Positions 34,186 to 45,680 of a DNA stretch of 64,000 nt are shown here, piece by piece. The stretch's first letter is position 1. Each line of letters begins with the position of its first letter. Below the pieces are notes generated by a model. The model was given only the letters and a program-made list of their open reading frames with translations, was not told the origin of the DNA and ran no database searches. Source of the DNA: Quercus robur (Eukaryota > Streptophyta > Magnoliopsida > Fagales > Fagaceae); the NCBI RefSeq assembly GCF_932294415.1, contig NC_065536.1, positions 11,521,974-11,585,973 on the forward strand. The letters run 5' to 3'. The translations under genes were made by a program, and so were the position numbers.

Positions 34186-35066
34186 CAGAAACCCAGTTAT
34201 ACCGTCAATTTCAAACCATGGCAAACTTCAACTTTGTGTGTCATAGCATCAACAAACCCAGAAAAAAACACTGAACTTCAAACCCAGTGAAAGACAACGA
34301 ACCCAGAAAAAAGAAGTAGAAAAAAACAACAAACCTAGAAAAAACCCACACCCAAACCGGCAAGCAACCCATCGATTCAAGACCGAAATTCAAACCGTCC
34401 TTCAACACCGAACTCAGACCGATTCAAGCAACCCACCAAGAAAGAACAAACAACTCGCAGTAACCCATTTTGAAAAAAATAGCTTCTGACTAGGCTGATG
34501 AATGCAGAGTTGGAAGAATGGAACTCTTGGGTCTGAGATGAAAAAAAAAAATGAACTGAGATGAGAAAGGCGAAAAGGAGGAAAAAAAAAGAAAGAAAGA
34601 CCAAATGGAAGAACAAAGAAAGAAGAAAGAAACCTGGAGAAGAAAAAAAAAAAAAAAAAAGTGAGTCAAAAGTTGCGGCTGGTGGGTCCCTTGTGTATGT
34701 TTAATTATGAAAATGCTATTGAGTTATGAGTTATGGAAATTGAAAACAGCTAAAATGTGTTTTCAGTTTCCATAACTCATAACTCAAAAATCAGAGAATT
34801 GAGTGATGGAAACAGAGTTATCGTACGCCAAACGGATATTGAGCTATGGGTCCTACCATTTTTGAGTTATGAGTTATGGAAACTAAGAATTGAGTAACGG
34901 AAATAGGCCATCCAAACAAGCCATAATCCATCCATTAATTACCCACAGATTAGGCACCACTAAATTGACTTGTAACCTAAACACATCCCTAATCCCTTTA
35001 TTCTCTTTAACCACTCTAGCTATTACTACATCAAGGTCCTCATAATCCTCCACCCTCGGCAACGGT
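33140..35066 (-). pseudogene. GUX copy B, broken
   Basis: 33140-33740 matches the C-terminal half of exon 2 from the DxD region (MDADLLVLKN) to the end, with a stop in place of Gln after HKRWW. At 33741 it joins directly to the end of exon 1 and its splice donor, so the whole intron and the first part of exon 2 are deleted. Exon 1 runs to about 33952, is interrupted by a 971-base Tourist-like element, and resumes at 34924-35066 before breaking off. A 12-base CCTTATCACATGG-type stretch of exon 1 is also missing. The N-terminal third, with the membrane anchor, is absent. It is a host-gene pseudogene lying between intact copies A and C on the same strand. Confidence 0.9.
33953..34923. mobile_element. 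Tourist/Harbinger-like element inserted in GUX copy B
   Basis: The ends CCCTCGTTTGGAT and, in reverse complement, TGGCTTGTTTGGAT form imperfect inverted repeats. They are bordered by TAA at 33950-33952 and 34924-34926, the target duplication typical of PIF/Harbinger. Subterminal copies of CACTCAATTTC and GAGTTATGAGTTATGGAAA are repeated several times on both sides. The centre holds a long A run and no recognisable transposase. Intact GUX copies A and C show the uninterrupted sequence. Confidence 0.8.
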
Positions 35067-35067
35067 A

Positions 35068-35225
35068 AACCATGCCCTGAAACTTTGATTCAGGGCAAGC
35101 TATGGTTCGAGAGCCCAAGAGACCCCTCACTTAGGCTCGCAGGTCTTAAAGCCCATTTATGGCATTCTCAATCCAAGCTCCTCTAGTTGTAGAATCTATT
35201 TGTTAGATTACAATTCAAGTTTTGT
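35068..35225. repeat. GUX downstream flank, copy C
   Basis: It matches 32262-32420 closely (CATGCCCTGAAACTTTGATT, AGCCCATTTATGGCATTCTC) and starts directly after the last exon-1 fragment of copy B. This marks the junction of two duplicated units at about 35067. Confidence 0.8.
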
Positions 35226-35796
35226 CTTATTATTTTATTTGTCACATCTTAGAGCGTGGTCAAATAATTAAATTTACTATCTTTTAAAACTTAAATTTTT
35301 TGGACAATCGGTAATTTAAAATCTTATCAGAGTAAGAAGTCCTAAGTTTGAACGTTGTTTCATCTAAGGGAGAATATTAGAATTGTGTATTTAAATGATT
35401 AAATTCATCATATCTCAAAGCTTAAACTTTTGAAACAATAGGTAATTTGACATCATGCAATATATAAACTCATATCTTATTATCTTTTGAAATAGTAACA
35501 ACAAACGAGACATTAATTCAATCTAAAACCTGAAGAAAAAAAAAATTCAATCTAAAACATTAATTCAACCTTAGATGATATTTGTACAGAAAACTAAGAA
35601 CCCCGTCACTTCATCCCAAGTGCGGGATTGTGAGTGGTAACTTGTGAGGTTCTTTTGTCTGTCAATACAAAAACAACATTAACAATCTAACATTAAGGTA
35701 ACTATTTTCAAAATTTTCTATAGCTACAATGCCATTACATTATTAATTTGTTCAAAAAAAATAGGAACCATTATAACAAATAGTGTGTTGTTCGTA

Positions 35797-35963
35797 AGTT
35801 TCAGTTAATTCAACTAGTAAAGTCTCTGATGGTTGAATAAGAAATTTGGGGTTCAATCTCTGCCTACACCAAAAAACCGATTGGTGTTTTGGTCTGATAA
35901 TAAAAGAGCTATCATCAGGAGCGGACGCCATAAGTTAAAACTCTCTCTCAAAAAAAAAAAAAA
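35797..35963 (+). repeat. tRNA-derived SINE downstream of GUX copy C
   Basis: CAACTAGTAAAGTCTC resembles an A box, and GGGGTTCAATCTCTGCC holds a B-box-like GGTTCAATCTC about 40 bases on. The body passes AACCGATTGGTGTTTTGGTC and ends in a 13-A tail. It ends about 40 bases before the GUX C stop codon. Confidence 0.7.
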
Positions 35964-36000
35964 GTGTGTATTGTTCTATTCAACTATTGGCATCTCTTAA

Positions 36001-37634
36001 CTAGTCCAAAAAATGGTGTTGTCTCGGGTCCTTAACCTTAATTCTCCAATGCCCATCAGAACTAGCTCTCCTAGCTATCCCTCTCCACTTCCTTATCCTT
36101 GCATCCATTTTCTTAGTGAGTCCACAATATTGTTGCAAATTCTTTGGCATGGCATCAAACACTTGCCACCACCTCTTGTGGGCTGAGTCACTAGCAAATG
36201 GATGGTGACTCGACATGTCCCAATTACAATCATAGTCCTTGTAGCACATCCATGGCTTCAACCCCAAATAATGCATTGTATAACTATCCTCCGGTATGTC
36301 ATGCTTCTCATTGCTCGACCCATCGAAACTTTTGAGCTGATTGAGCTTTTTAGGCAACCGGTGCCACCATGTAAAAGCTTCATTAAGAAATCCTTGATCA
36401 CCACCATTATATGACTCCAGCTTGAAACTCTTAGACATTAACTCCTTGAACATGCACAATGATGGTTCAATTACCATGACCCCAGAATTAAAAATCACCA
36501 TATCATTTGGTGCAGCAGATACTTGTGGAAGAATGAAGAATTTATCTATGTTCTTTAGGACTAAAAGATCAGCATCTATAAACATAACTTTGTCATACTC
36601 TATGAGCTGCCATATGCGTAGCTTGCTGTAGTTCCACTCATTGTAGGAACCCTTTTCGGCAAATGGACTTCGGATGCGTTTGATGCGTTTGATCTTCCAT
36701 CCGGCGGTTGTTAGGCCTCGGATGGACTTGGAACTAATGGAGTAATCAGCAAGGAGGACTAGGTCTTTGTTGGATTTGCTCTGAATGATGCTTTGAGCTA
36801 AGGCTATTGCGCCACAAACATAAGCTTCTGAAGAATGGAGGACTGTTACATAGGCCTCCCTTTGAAACTGTGACCTATGATTTCTCCACGTCTCATCACC
36901 TAAAAAATCAAAGCTTTGAAATTGTTATATAGTTCTAAATTCTAATGTAGGATATTATTGAAATTGCTTGACAAGGGTTTTCATGTTATGAGATGTGCAA
37001 TTAGACTTTTTTTCTTTTGTTTTCTTTCAAATTTTTTTTTTTTTAAATTTATATATATAATTCAATTGTTACAATAAGTAAAATATGAAGGATTTAGACC
37101 TTAGTTTTTTTTTTTTTTTTTTTGAAATAAACCTTGGTTTTTCTTATAAAAGAGACTAATCAATGATGAGCTACAAGACTATGAGCCTTTATCATATCCT
37201 TTTTATGTTTCATATATTGAACCTTACACCCATCTAATTTCCATTTCATCCTTTTACTACTTGTTGTTCAAACATTTGTGTGTAATTACAAAGAATACAA
37301 GCAATATAATTCCTTCTCTTTAAATATTTTTTTCCATACAGCAAGCGATGGTTTTTGAAGCCAATTCTACCACTGAACCGTAAGACTTTTAACCAAAAAC
37401 AACAAGTAATTGACGCTCAAAATGTAGAAAACTTGTGATATTTAGGTTGCATCCATAAGCTAAGAGCCAAATTAATAAGATAAATGAAACTCTGTATAAT
37501 GAGAAATATCAATATGTACAAATGGGCTTTTTATTTTATTGTTCCTATATATTGAAATTATAGAATCTTGTTGTTATACCACACTTTTAAATGTCTCGTT
37601 ATACTGAGTTTGCTTTTATGTCGCTTACCCACCC

Positions 37635-37665
<31 letters not shown>

Positions 37666-38870
37666 AAAACTAGTATGAAAATGTCAATCCTGGTGTACTA
37701 AAAGTCTAAAACGCACCAACCCAATTTGCTTTTGTCCAAAATATTGCCGTGATGGTCAATCCCTTAATAATATCTTACTAATTTAATTACAATATTTATT
37801 ATTTAGAACTCAATAATTAATATACAAGAGTTTTGACCGCATGATTTCCCTCAATTAGAGTTATCATTTCTTATTCCTCATCAGCCATTACAATCCTGAT
37901 AATGAAAAGAAAAATATATGCCAGAACATAGCATGTAGAATTTTGGAAAGTTTGGCAGGTTAATTATTAATTATGGACAAAAAAAGTTTCCTTAATTGTC
38001 TAGAAATTTTTTGTAAACAAACTAATCTCCTCAATGAAACTTATAAAAAAAAAGTAAAAGAAATTATGTCATGTCTTTCTTATTGGCATATCAACAGAAC
38101 TACACAAAGAAATTCTGATTAAACTAAAACTCACCGGTTTGTGCATAATTAGGAGCAAGTTGGCATGACCCAAAAGGCATGATTACTTTCTGCTTCAGTC
38201 TCCTCATATTAGGCTTATACACCCAATGATCCTCTTGATGCATCACAAGATCATCACATCTGAAAATCTCCACCATTGGCTCACAAGACCCGATGAACAC
38301 AACGTACACCGTCCGCTTAACATCAAGACTAATCCATCCATTGCTTACCACCAAATTAGCCACCACTAAATTGACTTGTAACCTAAACACATCCCTAATC
38401 CCTTTATTCTCCTTAGCCCTATCACATGGAACCTTAGCTATTACTAAATCAAGGTCCTCATAATCCTCCACCCTCGGCAACGGTATCTCCGGGCACTTGG
38501 GTGGAGCCCATTTCTCATCTTCATCAATCCATTCAGGGAAGAAGTCATTCCATGTCAAATTCTTGGACACATGATCAAACCCTACCTTGACAGTTTCAGT
38601 GTTTGACTTTGTTAATCCAAGTAATCTATATGTAGCTTCTATTCTATCACCTACATTAACCAAACCAACTTTAACTTTCTTACCCTTTAATTCTTTTGCA
38701 ATAAGATTGAACCCACTTGATATCTTGGCCCGATGATGTTGAAGTGCACGAGTGTTAACAAGGTTTGGCTTTGGTCTAAAGGATAACTCAACGAAAAAGA
38801 GGGAGAAGGAGAGGAAGAGGATAAAGAAAATGAAGGGTTTTGGTTTAGAAGAAGAGGTTTTTGAAGCCAT
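36001..38870 (-). CDS. GUX: GUX-type xylan glucuronosyltransferase (GT8), copy C
   Basis: Paralogue of the gene at 24109-29886, with the same role and two-exon plan. Exons are 38870-38135 and 36899-36001, open throughout, giving 544 residues. The start MASKTSSSKPKP is chosen because the upstream in-frame Met at 38936 falls inside the TATA box. The anchor FIFFILFLSFSLFF lies near residues 13-26. The catalytic half has IDADLLVL, NSGVMVIEPS, GGDQGFLNEAF and LGLKPWMCYKDYDCNWD, so the metal-binding and donor motifs are present. The protein stops at QHHFLD, about six residues before copy A does, and the segment after WRN is shorter. The 1.2-kb intron lacks the Mutator-like element of copy A and contains a 24-C/14-A tract. 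It appears functional. Confidence 0.9.
37632..37669 (+). repeat. Poly-C then poly-A tract in the GUX C intron
   Basis: About 24 C are followed directly by about 14 A. It lies where the copy A intron has an A-rich stretch before the shared sequence ATGTCAATCCTGGTG. Confidence 0.75.
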
Positions 38871-38935
38871 TGATTGAGCTCCCCACGTCTTGGTGTGGTG
38901 GTGGTGTAAGTGGGAGAGAGAGCTTTGACGGTGCA

Positions 38936-38941
38936 TTTATA
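38936..38941 (-). promoter_or_regulatory. TATA box of GUX copy C
   Basis: TATAAA on the minus strand lies 66 bases before the chosen ATG at 38870, the same arrangement as in copy A. Confidence 0.55.
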
Positions 38942-39080
38942 TCTGAAATGGATTTGTAAGGAAGGTTTGCATGGACGCACCTTGATCTTGTCATCTTTGG
39001 CTCTTTGTTTACTTATTTGGTGTTATCCAGACCCTGTGACAGCCTATTATTCCTTGACTTTCATGTCTAACTCTAAATAT

Positions 39081-39150
39081 ATTTTATTTTATTTTTTCAA
39101 GTTAGGTTGTGAAATGGTTACACAACCTAACTTGAAAGAATAAAATAAAT
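39081..39150. repeat. Near-perfect short hairpin
   Basis: CAAGTTAGGTTGTG and its T/A-rich outer arm pair with CACAACCTAACTTG over about 30 bases, with a 9-base loop (39112-39120). A third, unpaired GTTAGGTTGTGAGTTGG lies at about 39412. Confidence 0.7.
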
Positions 39151-40561
39151 TTTTTTGGTAGAGTAGTTTGAGTAATGTTGTTTGTGATTTTTTGAAATAT
39201 GTATGGGTAAAAATATGTGTAGAAATATGTGTAATATTGTTTAAAATGTGAAAATTTGTGTTTAAACTTGCCTACCAAAGAGGAATATGCTAGGAATTTA
39301 GATGAGATTTATATTGGTTGGAGGATTCTCCTTCACCTGCCTTGACAACCTTGTATCATGATGTTTCACTATTATAATTGAATGAAAGTTTCTTTCTAAA
39401 AAAAAAAAAAGGTTAGGTTGTGAGTTGGTCAAATAGGCTAACGTCTGAGTTTGATATTATGTTTCAGTTTCGCTTTCATGATTTCATCCAAAAAAAAAAA
39501 ATCATGACTTCATCAAGCCACATGAGTCGCATTCTTTTATATAAAAAAAATAAAAATAAAAAAAATCACATGAATGACATGATAACACATATATTTTTCC
39601 CCTCATTTTTTTGTCATTGTAATAAATAGGCAGTAATAATATTACACATAACCCAAAAAAAAAAAAAAAAATCGTAAACGCGCGTAAATTTGTCTTATAT
39701 TCAATAATATACTCATGAGATATTGAACAATAATTCCACCTAGTACATGCACCCCACAATTTGTTGGAAATATCATTAAAAAAACCCATATGAAGATCGG
39801 ATATTTTGATTATTAAAATGCCAAAGACAATGTTTTGCCATTGGCTAATGATTTGGCTGATGGTTTATTACCAACAGACCAACTATTTTTTTTTTTTTTT
39901 TTTAAGAAACTTTTTAATTCCATTGTAGCTAATGTATTAGTATTATTTTTTAAACTTTCTGATATATTGCGTGATGAATCGAGCATTTTGAAATAATTTT
40001 TAAGAAATTATATTATGATCCATGTAAAATACTTATTATGTGTTATAATATTTTGATAATCAAAACTTCGATTATATATAACATGTCATTAGAAAGAGAG
40101 GATTTTTAATAATAGTAACTAATTGAGAAAATTAATAAATATTTAATTATTTCTACTAATTAATTAAAGGTACAATTATTTCTTATTTTCTTGATTTCAT
40201 AAAACTAAATTTGCTTTTATTTTCTATTGTACTTTGTTTCAATTGTTGCTAAAGCAACGCAATTTGAACAAATATGTTATTTTACAAATCAATTGTTTCA
40301 TATATAAATCTTATAAAAATTCAATTTGCATAAATAATTAGTGCACTACATATAAATAACTAATACATAGAAATAATTTCACGTACCATATTAATACTTT
40401 GTTTACCTATATAGCACAAATTTCAACTACAGCATTAGTATTTGTTCCATATAGTTAAAATACAAGGAATTAGAAAATGTAAATTATTGAGATAATATAA
40501 TGAAAAAAAAAAGATAATATAATGAATTAATAATAAATAAATAAATTATTTCTGCAAATTT
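39151..40561. other. AT-rich spacer
   Basis: No gene was seen. The first part (39170-39290) resembles, inverted, the MITE family of 32493-32632, and poly-A and TA-rich stretches follow. The short ORFs have no domain. Confidence 0.55.
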
Positions 40562-40566
40562 AGAAA

Positions 40567-41374
40567 TGTAGGGATAAGGGCCCAAAATCATATATTAGGC
40601 CTTAGGCCTTAAGCCTTGGCCGAGAGCATTGATTAGTCCAAGGACTAATAAACAATAGTAAGGTTGTTAAGCTCAAAATCCCATAAGTAACATGCAAACA
40701 GAAAGGTTGGGAAAGGTGGTCTGAGGAGGATCGTCTCCTCGGATAGACGAAGCACAGACTGAATACATATCACATCACTTAAAGTGACCCTACAGGAAAC
40801 TTCACTGATAGGGGCGTGCATTACGAACGCACTAAAAGAATGAAAGTTAGGAAATATCTAAGAGAAAGCTACTGCCACCGCATTGAATGCTCTGCAACTA
40901 ACTTTCTGGCCACATTTATGTGGAGAAGACCCCTAAACAGTGCTGTCTTGGCAATCCCAACTCACAGAGGGTCAGAAAGGGTGTCCGATACGACAAGCAC
41001 TCAAATAGTGACTTGGATGATCAATAAATGGAGGGTCAAGATCATTTAAAGGGAGATATATAATATAAGGGGTCCCTGACAAAGAGGGGATTAGAAAAAA
41101 GAGGAAAAAACACTGTAACAATCCAGAACAGATCTTGTAACCCAACTTGAGTATTAATATAAAAGAATCAATCTCCTCGGACTTGGCCGAGGACTATTTT
41201 CTCAAGACTAAACTTGTCTATTTTCTTTCTCTTGTCATCAAGATCTACCTTCTTGGTTAACTAACTCACTGAAGTCCAGTTCTTCAACTCATTCTCTATA
41301 AATTTATTGTTTTGGGCTTTTTGAGCTTAAGTCCATCCGTCTTTTGGGCCAAGGACCCGAATCAGGTCCTTACA
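40567..41374. mobile_element. Solo LTR of an LTR retrotransposon
   Basis: An 808-base block begins TGTAGGGATAAGGG and ends AGGTCCTTACA (TG...CA) and is flanked by the perfect 5-base duplication AGAAA (40562-40566 and 41375-41379). It has a TATA-like GATATATAATATAAGG and no coding region. This is the mark left when the two LTRs of one element recombine. The superfamily cannot be told from the LTR alone. Confidence 0.85.
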
Positions 41375-41379
41375 AGAAA

Positions 41380-41894
41380 TACTTAACAAATTAAATTAAT
41401 TCATGCATGCAATCAATTTGTATACTTTTAATATTATGTATTATTCAATTTGCTTTTCTTTTTCTTTTTTTGATTTTTTTGTTTCAATTGTTACCAAAGC
41501 AACATGAAGAAGAATTAATGTTAAGTTCCAATGGATGTAGCTTCATCGGTTTGAGTCTTTGTAAAAGTGGGATGTTCTAACTGACAAACTCCATAATGAA
41601 GTGTGCAAGTGCAACCACTTCTTCAAAAGCACACGTGGACAAGGGAAGACTGTCTTAAATTCTTAATATTTGGATTTGTTATGTGTCCAATACACTATAC
41701 CTAATATGATGCAGATATGTGTCTAAAATTGACAACGTGTCCATATCGTGACTTATCTACTGCACTAGAGCACCAAATGAAAGCTTTGCCTTTAATCTTT
41801 CTTCATATAAGATAATCCTGATCCAGTGTTTTACCCAGTAAAGATTAGAATGTGTATATTAAGTATTAATTAAACTATTTCCTTGATTATGTAA
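41380..41894. other. Spacer between the solo LTR and the Helitron
   Basis: Ordinary AT-rich sequence; no gene or repeat recognised. Confidence 0.5.
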
Positions 41895-42008
41895 TCAATA
41901 TATATAATCGAAGCCTCTGACCTCTCCACAATTTTCCATATCAGCATTTTTTATATATATTTTTTTATTTGATTTAATTAAAAAAAACTCACATAAAAAT
42001 AAAAATTA

Positions 42009-42150
42009 AAAACTTTAGGATTAAGGGGAAAAAAAAAAGACTCCTGTTAGGACTCTCTCTTTAATTATTAAAAAATAAAAATAAAAATAAAAATAAAAAA
42101 AGCTTTAGGATTAAGAAAAAAAGGGAGACTCCTGTTAGGACTCTCTTTTA
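42009..42150 (+). repeat. Direct repeat inside the Helitron
   Basis: CTTTAGGATTAAG, then an A run and GACTCCTGTTAGGACTCTCT, occur twice about 95 bases apart, separated by a run of AAAAT units. Confidence 0.75.
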
Positions 42151-42567
42151 TATATATAAAGACTTGAAATTTACAACTTGTGTTTCACCGCTAAATTTGG
42201 TGCATGGGCATTGGGTTTTTGTGGAGGAGTGTACGGAATTGTTAATCGAGGCAGTATCCATGAGGGTGACCATCAATTGGAGAGTGTTTCCTCTCTTGAC
42301 CTTTTGAATAGATGTATTCACAATTTGATCAGTAAGGTTCAGGCAGTACTTCCTTCACGTGATTCTTCTTTGTTTATATGCTCTATTTTATTAGTAACTA
42401 CTAAGTAGATAACATGAAATCGCGCTAACGATTCAATCAAAAGATCTGGACTTTTAATGGAGATTCTAATATGGGCTTGGATCTCTAGTTTGATCATGGA
42501 TTTTGATACGGGTTTTCAATGGGGTTTCTGATGTAAGTTTCTTATATTGTGATGGTTAAGTTATTTG

Positions 42568-43556
42568 TGATAGGCTAAGAATGTATTGACCCCTTGTAAT
42601 AAATTAACCAATTGATTTAGCCAAGTTAATTAATTAATTCAATTAACATGCAAAACGCGTGATAGCACAAACAAATCACCAATTAACTAAATGTAGTAGA
42701 AATTAAATTGACATGGTAATTTGTTTACGACTGGAGAAAACCTACACAATAAAAACTCCACCAGATGATTTTAAGGTCACCACTCCTGAGAATCCACTAT
42801 TATCAAAACAAACGGTTACAAGTAAAAGAATCTCAGTACCTTATACCAACTTACAGTTGAACCCTTACCCCAATACTCAATTGGACTTGTTTTGTAGTAA
42901 CAATATCTCCTTTTCAATGCACGGCTCCCAGTACGTGACTAACCAATATATGCGCGGATCCCAGTACGCGACTTAATCACCAACTTGAGAAAGATGTTGG
43001 CTGCAAAGTTTTTCAATTCATCACACGATGAAGATCAAGAAACTCCTTTGTCACAAAACTCTACTGTGTACAAACACAGCAACTTCTTCAATAGAAAGAT
43101 GAACGATGGCAAATTCTATCTTCGATCACAATTTGCATGAACACAACTTTGCTTCACACTCACACAACCTTTGACGGCCCTCAAAACAATCCTTATATAT
43201 ATTTAGGGTCGTGAGAAAAGAAAGTCTAAACATATACACACGAATTGGATTCAAAACAGAACTGAAAATCTATTTTTCATAAATCTCAATAGATAGAGTA
43301 TCTGTCGAGCTTTCGAGTTTCAGCAGCTTTTTAAACCTTGATAGATGCTAGCTGTCGAGTTTTAAAATCCAACACTTCTTCACTTGTTTCTTAGATAGAT
43401 TTGCATGGCTTTAACACTTGATCTTGAAACCTTGTTCCTTGAAACATTAAACACATCCTAGATCTATCCAATTACAAATAAAGTGCATTTTGTCAAAGAA
43501 TTAGCCAATTCTAAATTGACATATGTTCCTAACATCAAACCACATATATCCTAACA
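42568..43556 (-). repeat. 3' LTR of the copia element
   Basis: This is the downstream LTR in element orientation. The polypurine tract (reverse complement of ATCTCCCCCCTTTGG) lies directly inside, at 43557-43571. The LTR contains a cluster of ATAGA/TCGAG motifs near 43290-43365. Confidence 0.9.
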
Positions 43557-43899
43557 ATCTCCCCCCTTTGGTAATCTGTAACAAAACCACAACAAACAAA
43601 TGAACATATGAGAGAAGTCATAAATTACTCAACTCATACTCACTTGTTAAATACAATAAAATCTATCCTAATACAAACTCTTGAAAAACTTTGCAAGAAG
43701 AGAATTTATGGCAAGAAGACTTTGACAACCTGTATTTTTAAAACACTTTAAACAAAACTCATTAAGACATCTTAGTGTGAAACAGAAATATAAAATTGCA
43801 TTCATTATATAAGAAGCATGTGCATAAAGAGAGAAAATAAATAACACATGTAAAGATAGGTAAAAGAAAGTAATAACAACCTCAATATATATATATATA

Positions 43900-44910
43900 T
43901 ATATCAACATAATGTACAAGGTGTGCTATCACTAAGTGGTCACAAGACCAATGTACAAGAGATAATGTATCTAAAATAGAAAGAAAAGAAAAGATACAAA
44001 AATCCTCACTACATCCCTCATATACACTCCCCCTATCACAAAAAGACTTCGTTCGTGGCCATGGCCGTGATGAAGAAGCGGAGGTGGATGGAGCGGTGGA
44101 AGCAAGAGGAGTTATTGTCTCTGTCCGTGGCCGCCTCGGTCGAAACTGAGCCTCACTCCCTCTAACGGTAGCCTTATCTTTGGCACCCATGATCAAGAAA
44201 TGGGGGGACGTAGGATAAGAGACAGAAAAATGGCGAAGGATCCGTGTGATAGCCGAAGGAAAAATGAGCATATCGTGGGTCGCCATATCCTTATAGACAT
44301 CTATAAGTGAAAGAATGAAGTGAAAAGGGAAGTCGATAGAGATATCCTCTAAGAGGGACAACAAAAATCGAGCACGAGGCTCTGTGATAGTGTTATAGTG
44401 AGGCAAAGGATGGAGAATGAATGTCATCACCATGTTAAGGAACCTCGGACCTTTTGCAAAGCCCGAGCAAGAGGTGTTTTAACAGTCACCCCAAGAAGAA
44501 GGTGTCTCATAGAATAGAGACGAGAGTTTGTCTTTGGACACAGTCCGCAAACGATCACAACTAGGGTAGTCCGGAGTGACTACAATGCACGTACCCCGAA
44601 CGCGAGTGAAGAAGTGAGGTACAGAAGTATCGATTCCGTGCATATTGGAGTAAAACTCCTTTATGATCACGGAAGGGCATGTGACCGAGATACCACACAG
44701 TGACTCCCAACCTTGACTATAGATAGTGGGAAGGTCAGTATCGGAAAAATCCAATAGAACGACTTGGCATTCCAAATGAATGCTGCGTCGTGAAAAGTTC
44801 TCCGAGAAGTCCAACTTGCCCTTCTCATCACAAAACCTAACATGGGAAGGAGTAGGATTAGAGCGAAGAGAGTTCTGGGACGGAGTAGATTTGCATTTAG
44901 GGGCCATAGA
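43900..44910 (-). other. Extra ORF region between pol and the 3' LTR of the copia element
   Basis: Two adjoining open stretches encode protein starting MAPKCKSTPSQNSLRS and including WESLCGISVTCPSVI, EFYSNMHGIDTSVPHF and, in the next stretch, ARFLLSLLEDISIDFPFHFI and FPSAITRILRHFSVSYP. This resembles the 'putative plant transposon protein' domain often found in plant retroelements, recognised from memory. It is in the sense orientation of pol and looks broken. It begins after a CTT-repeat stretch (44926-44962). Confidence 0.6.
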
Positions 44911-44920
44911 GCAGACTAAT

Positions 44921-44952
<32 letters not shown>

Positions 44953-45479
44953 AAGAAGAAGAAGAGAGAGAGAGACGCAGAAAAGCACCAAAGAAACAAT
45001 ATATAAAAATATAAAGAAATGAAGGTACGTATGCATGAAAATGCATGAACATGTGACATGCAAACTTAAAGACATCATGGGCTCAACCCAATCCAAACCT
45101 AACAGCACACAATCATTGTAATAAAGTAAACACACATCTAAATGCATTAAACATTGTTATAATGCAAATGTGATGCAATGCATGATGTTTTAAAGCCAAT
45201 TAAACAAAAACTCATCCCAAAATTTTAACAAAACTCAAAAGTTTTGAAAAAATCTCAAAAAATTTCAAAAACCCCAAAAGTTAGGTCAAAGATCATGAAA
45301 TGCATGATAAAGAGGGAGAACATATCATACCAAATGAGGAACAAAGATCTTGAGATCGAAAATGAAGTGAGGAAGATGAAAAGATTGAGTTTTGGGTGTT
45401 TGGGAAAAGGAGAGAAACATTTCTATCGGGAGAGATCAGGGAGAAATGGGACAGAAATCGCGAGGATCCTATTTATAGG

Positions 45480-45680
45480 AAATCTCAGTTTCTCAATGGA
45501 TCGAGAGGTATCGAGAATTAAAAAAGGCGCTTTTTAGCTATCGAGGTTCTAACGAGAGGTGTCCACAACAAAGATTCTCGATGGATCGAGGTAGCTATCG
45601 AAAAGCTATCGAAAATGTGATAAAAAGCAGCTGAAGGGTCTCGATAGATAGCATAACTATCGAGATTGCTTAAAAACAGT
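45480..45680. repeat. ATCGAGA/CGATAGA motif cluster in the copia element
   Basis: Variants of TATCGAGA, TCGATAGA and AGCTATCGA recur about ten times in 200 bases. Similar clusters sit in both LTRs (about 43280-43370 and 50860-50960), each near CAGCAGCTTTTTAAA-like or AAAAAGCAGCTGAAG-like sequence. This block may come from an LTR-type sequence of a related element. Confidence 0.6.

Noticed and set aside
42178-42408. Frame with WALGFCGGVYGIVNRGS, possibly a real gene
   Set aside because: No family recognised and it lies within the Helitron; kept only as a possible captured fragment.
44780-45022. Plus-strand frame with a run of 14 Arg
   Set aside because: It is a translation of the AAG/AGA repeat on the antisense strand of the copia element.
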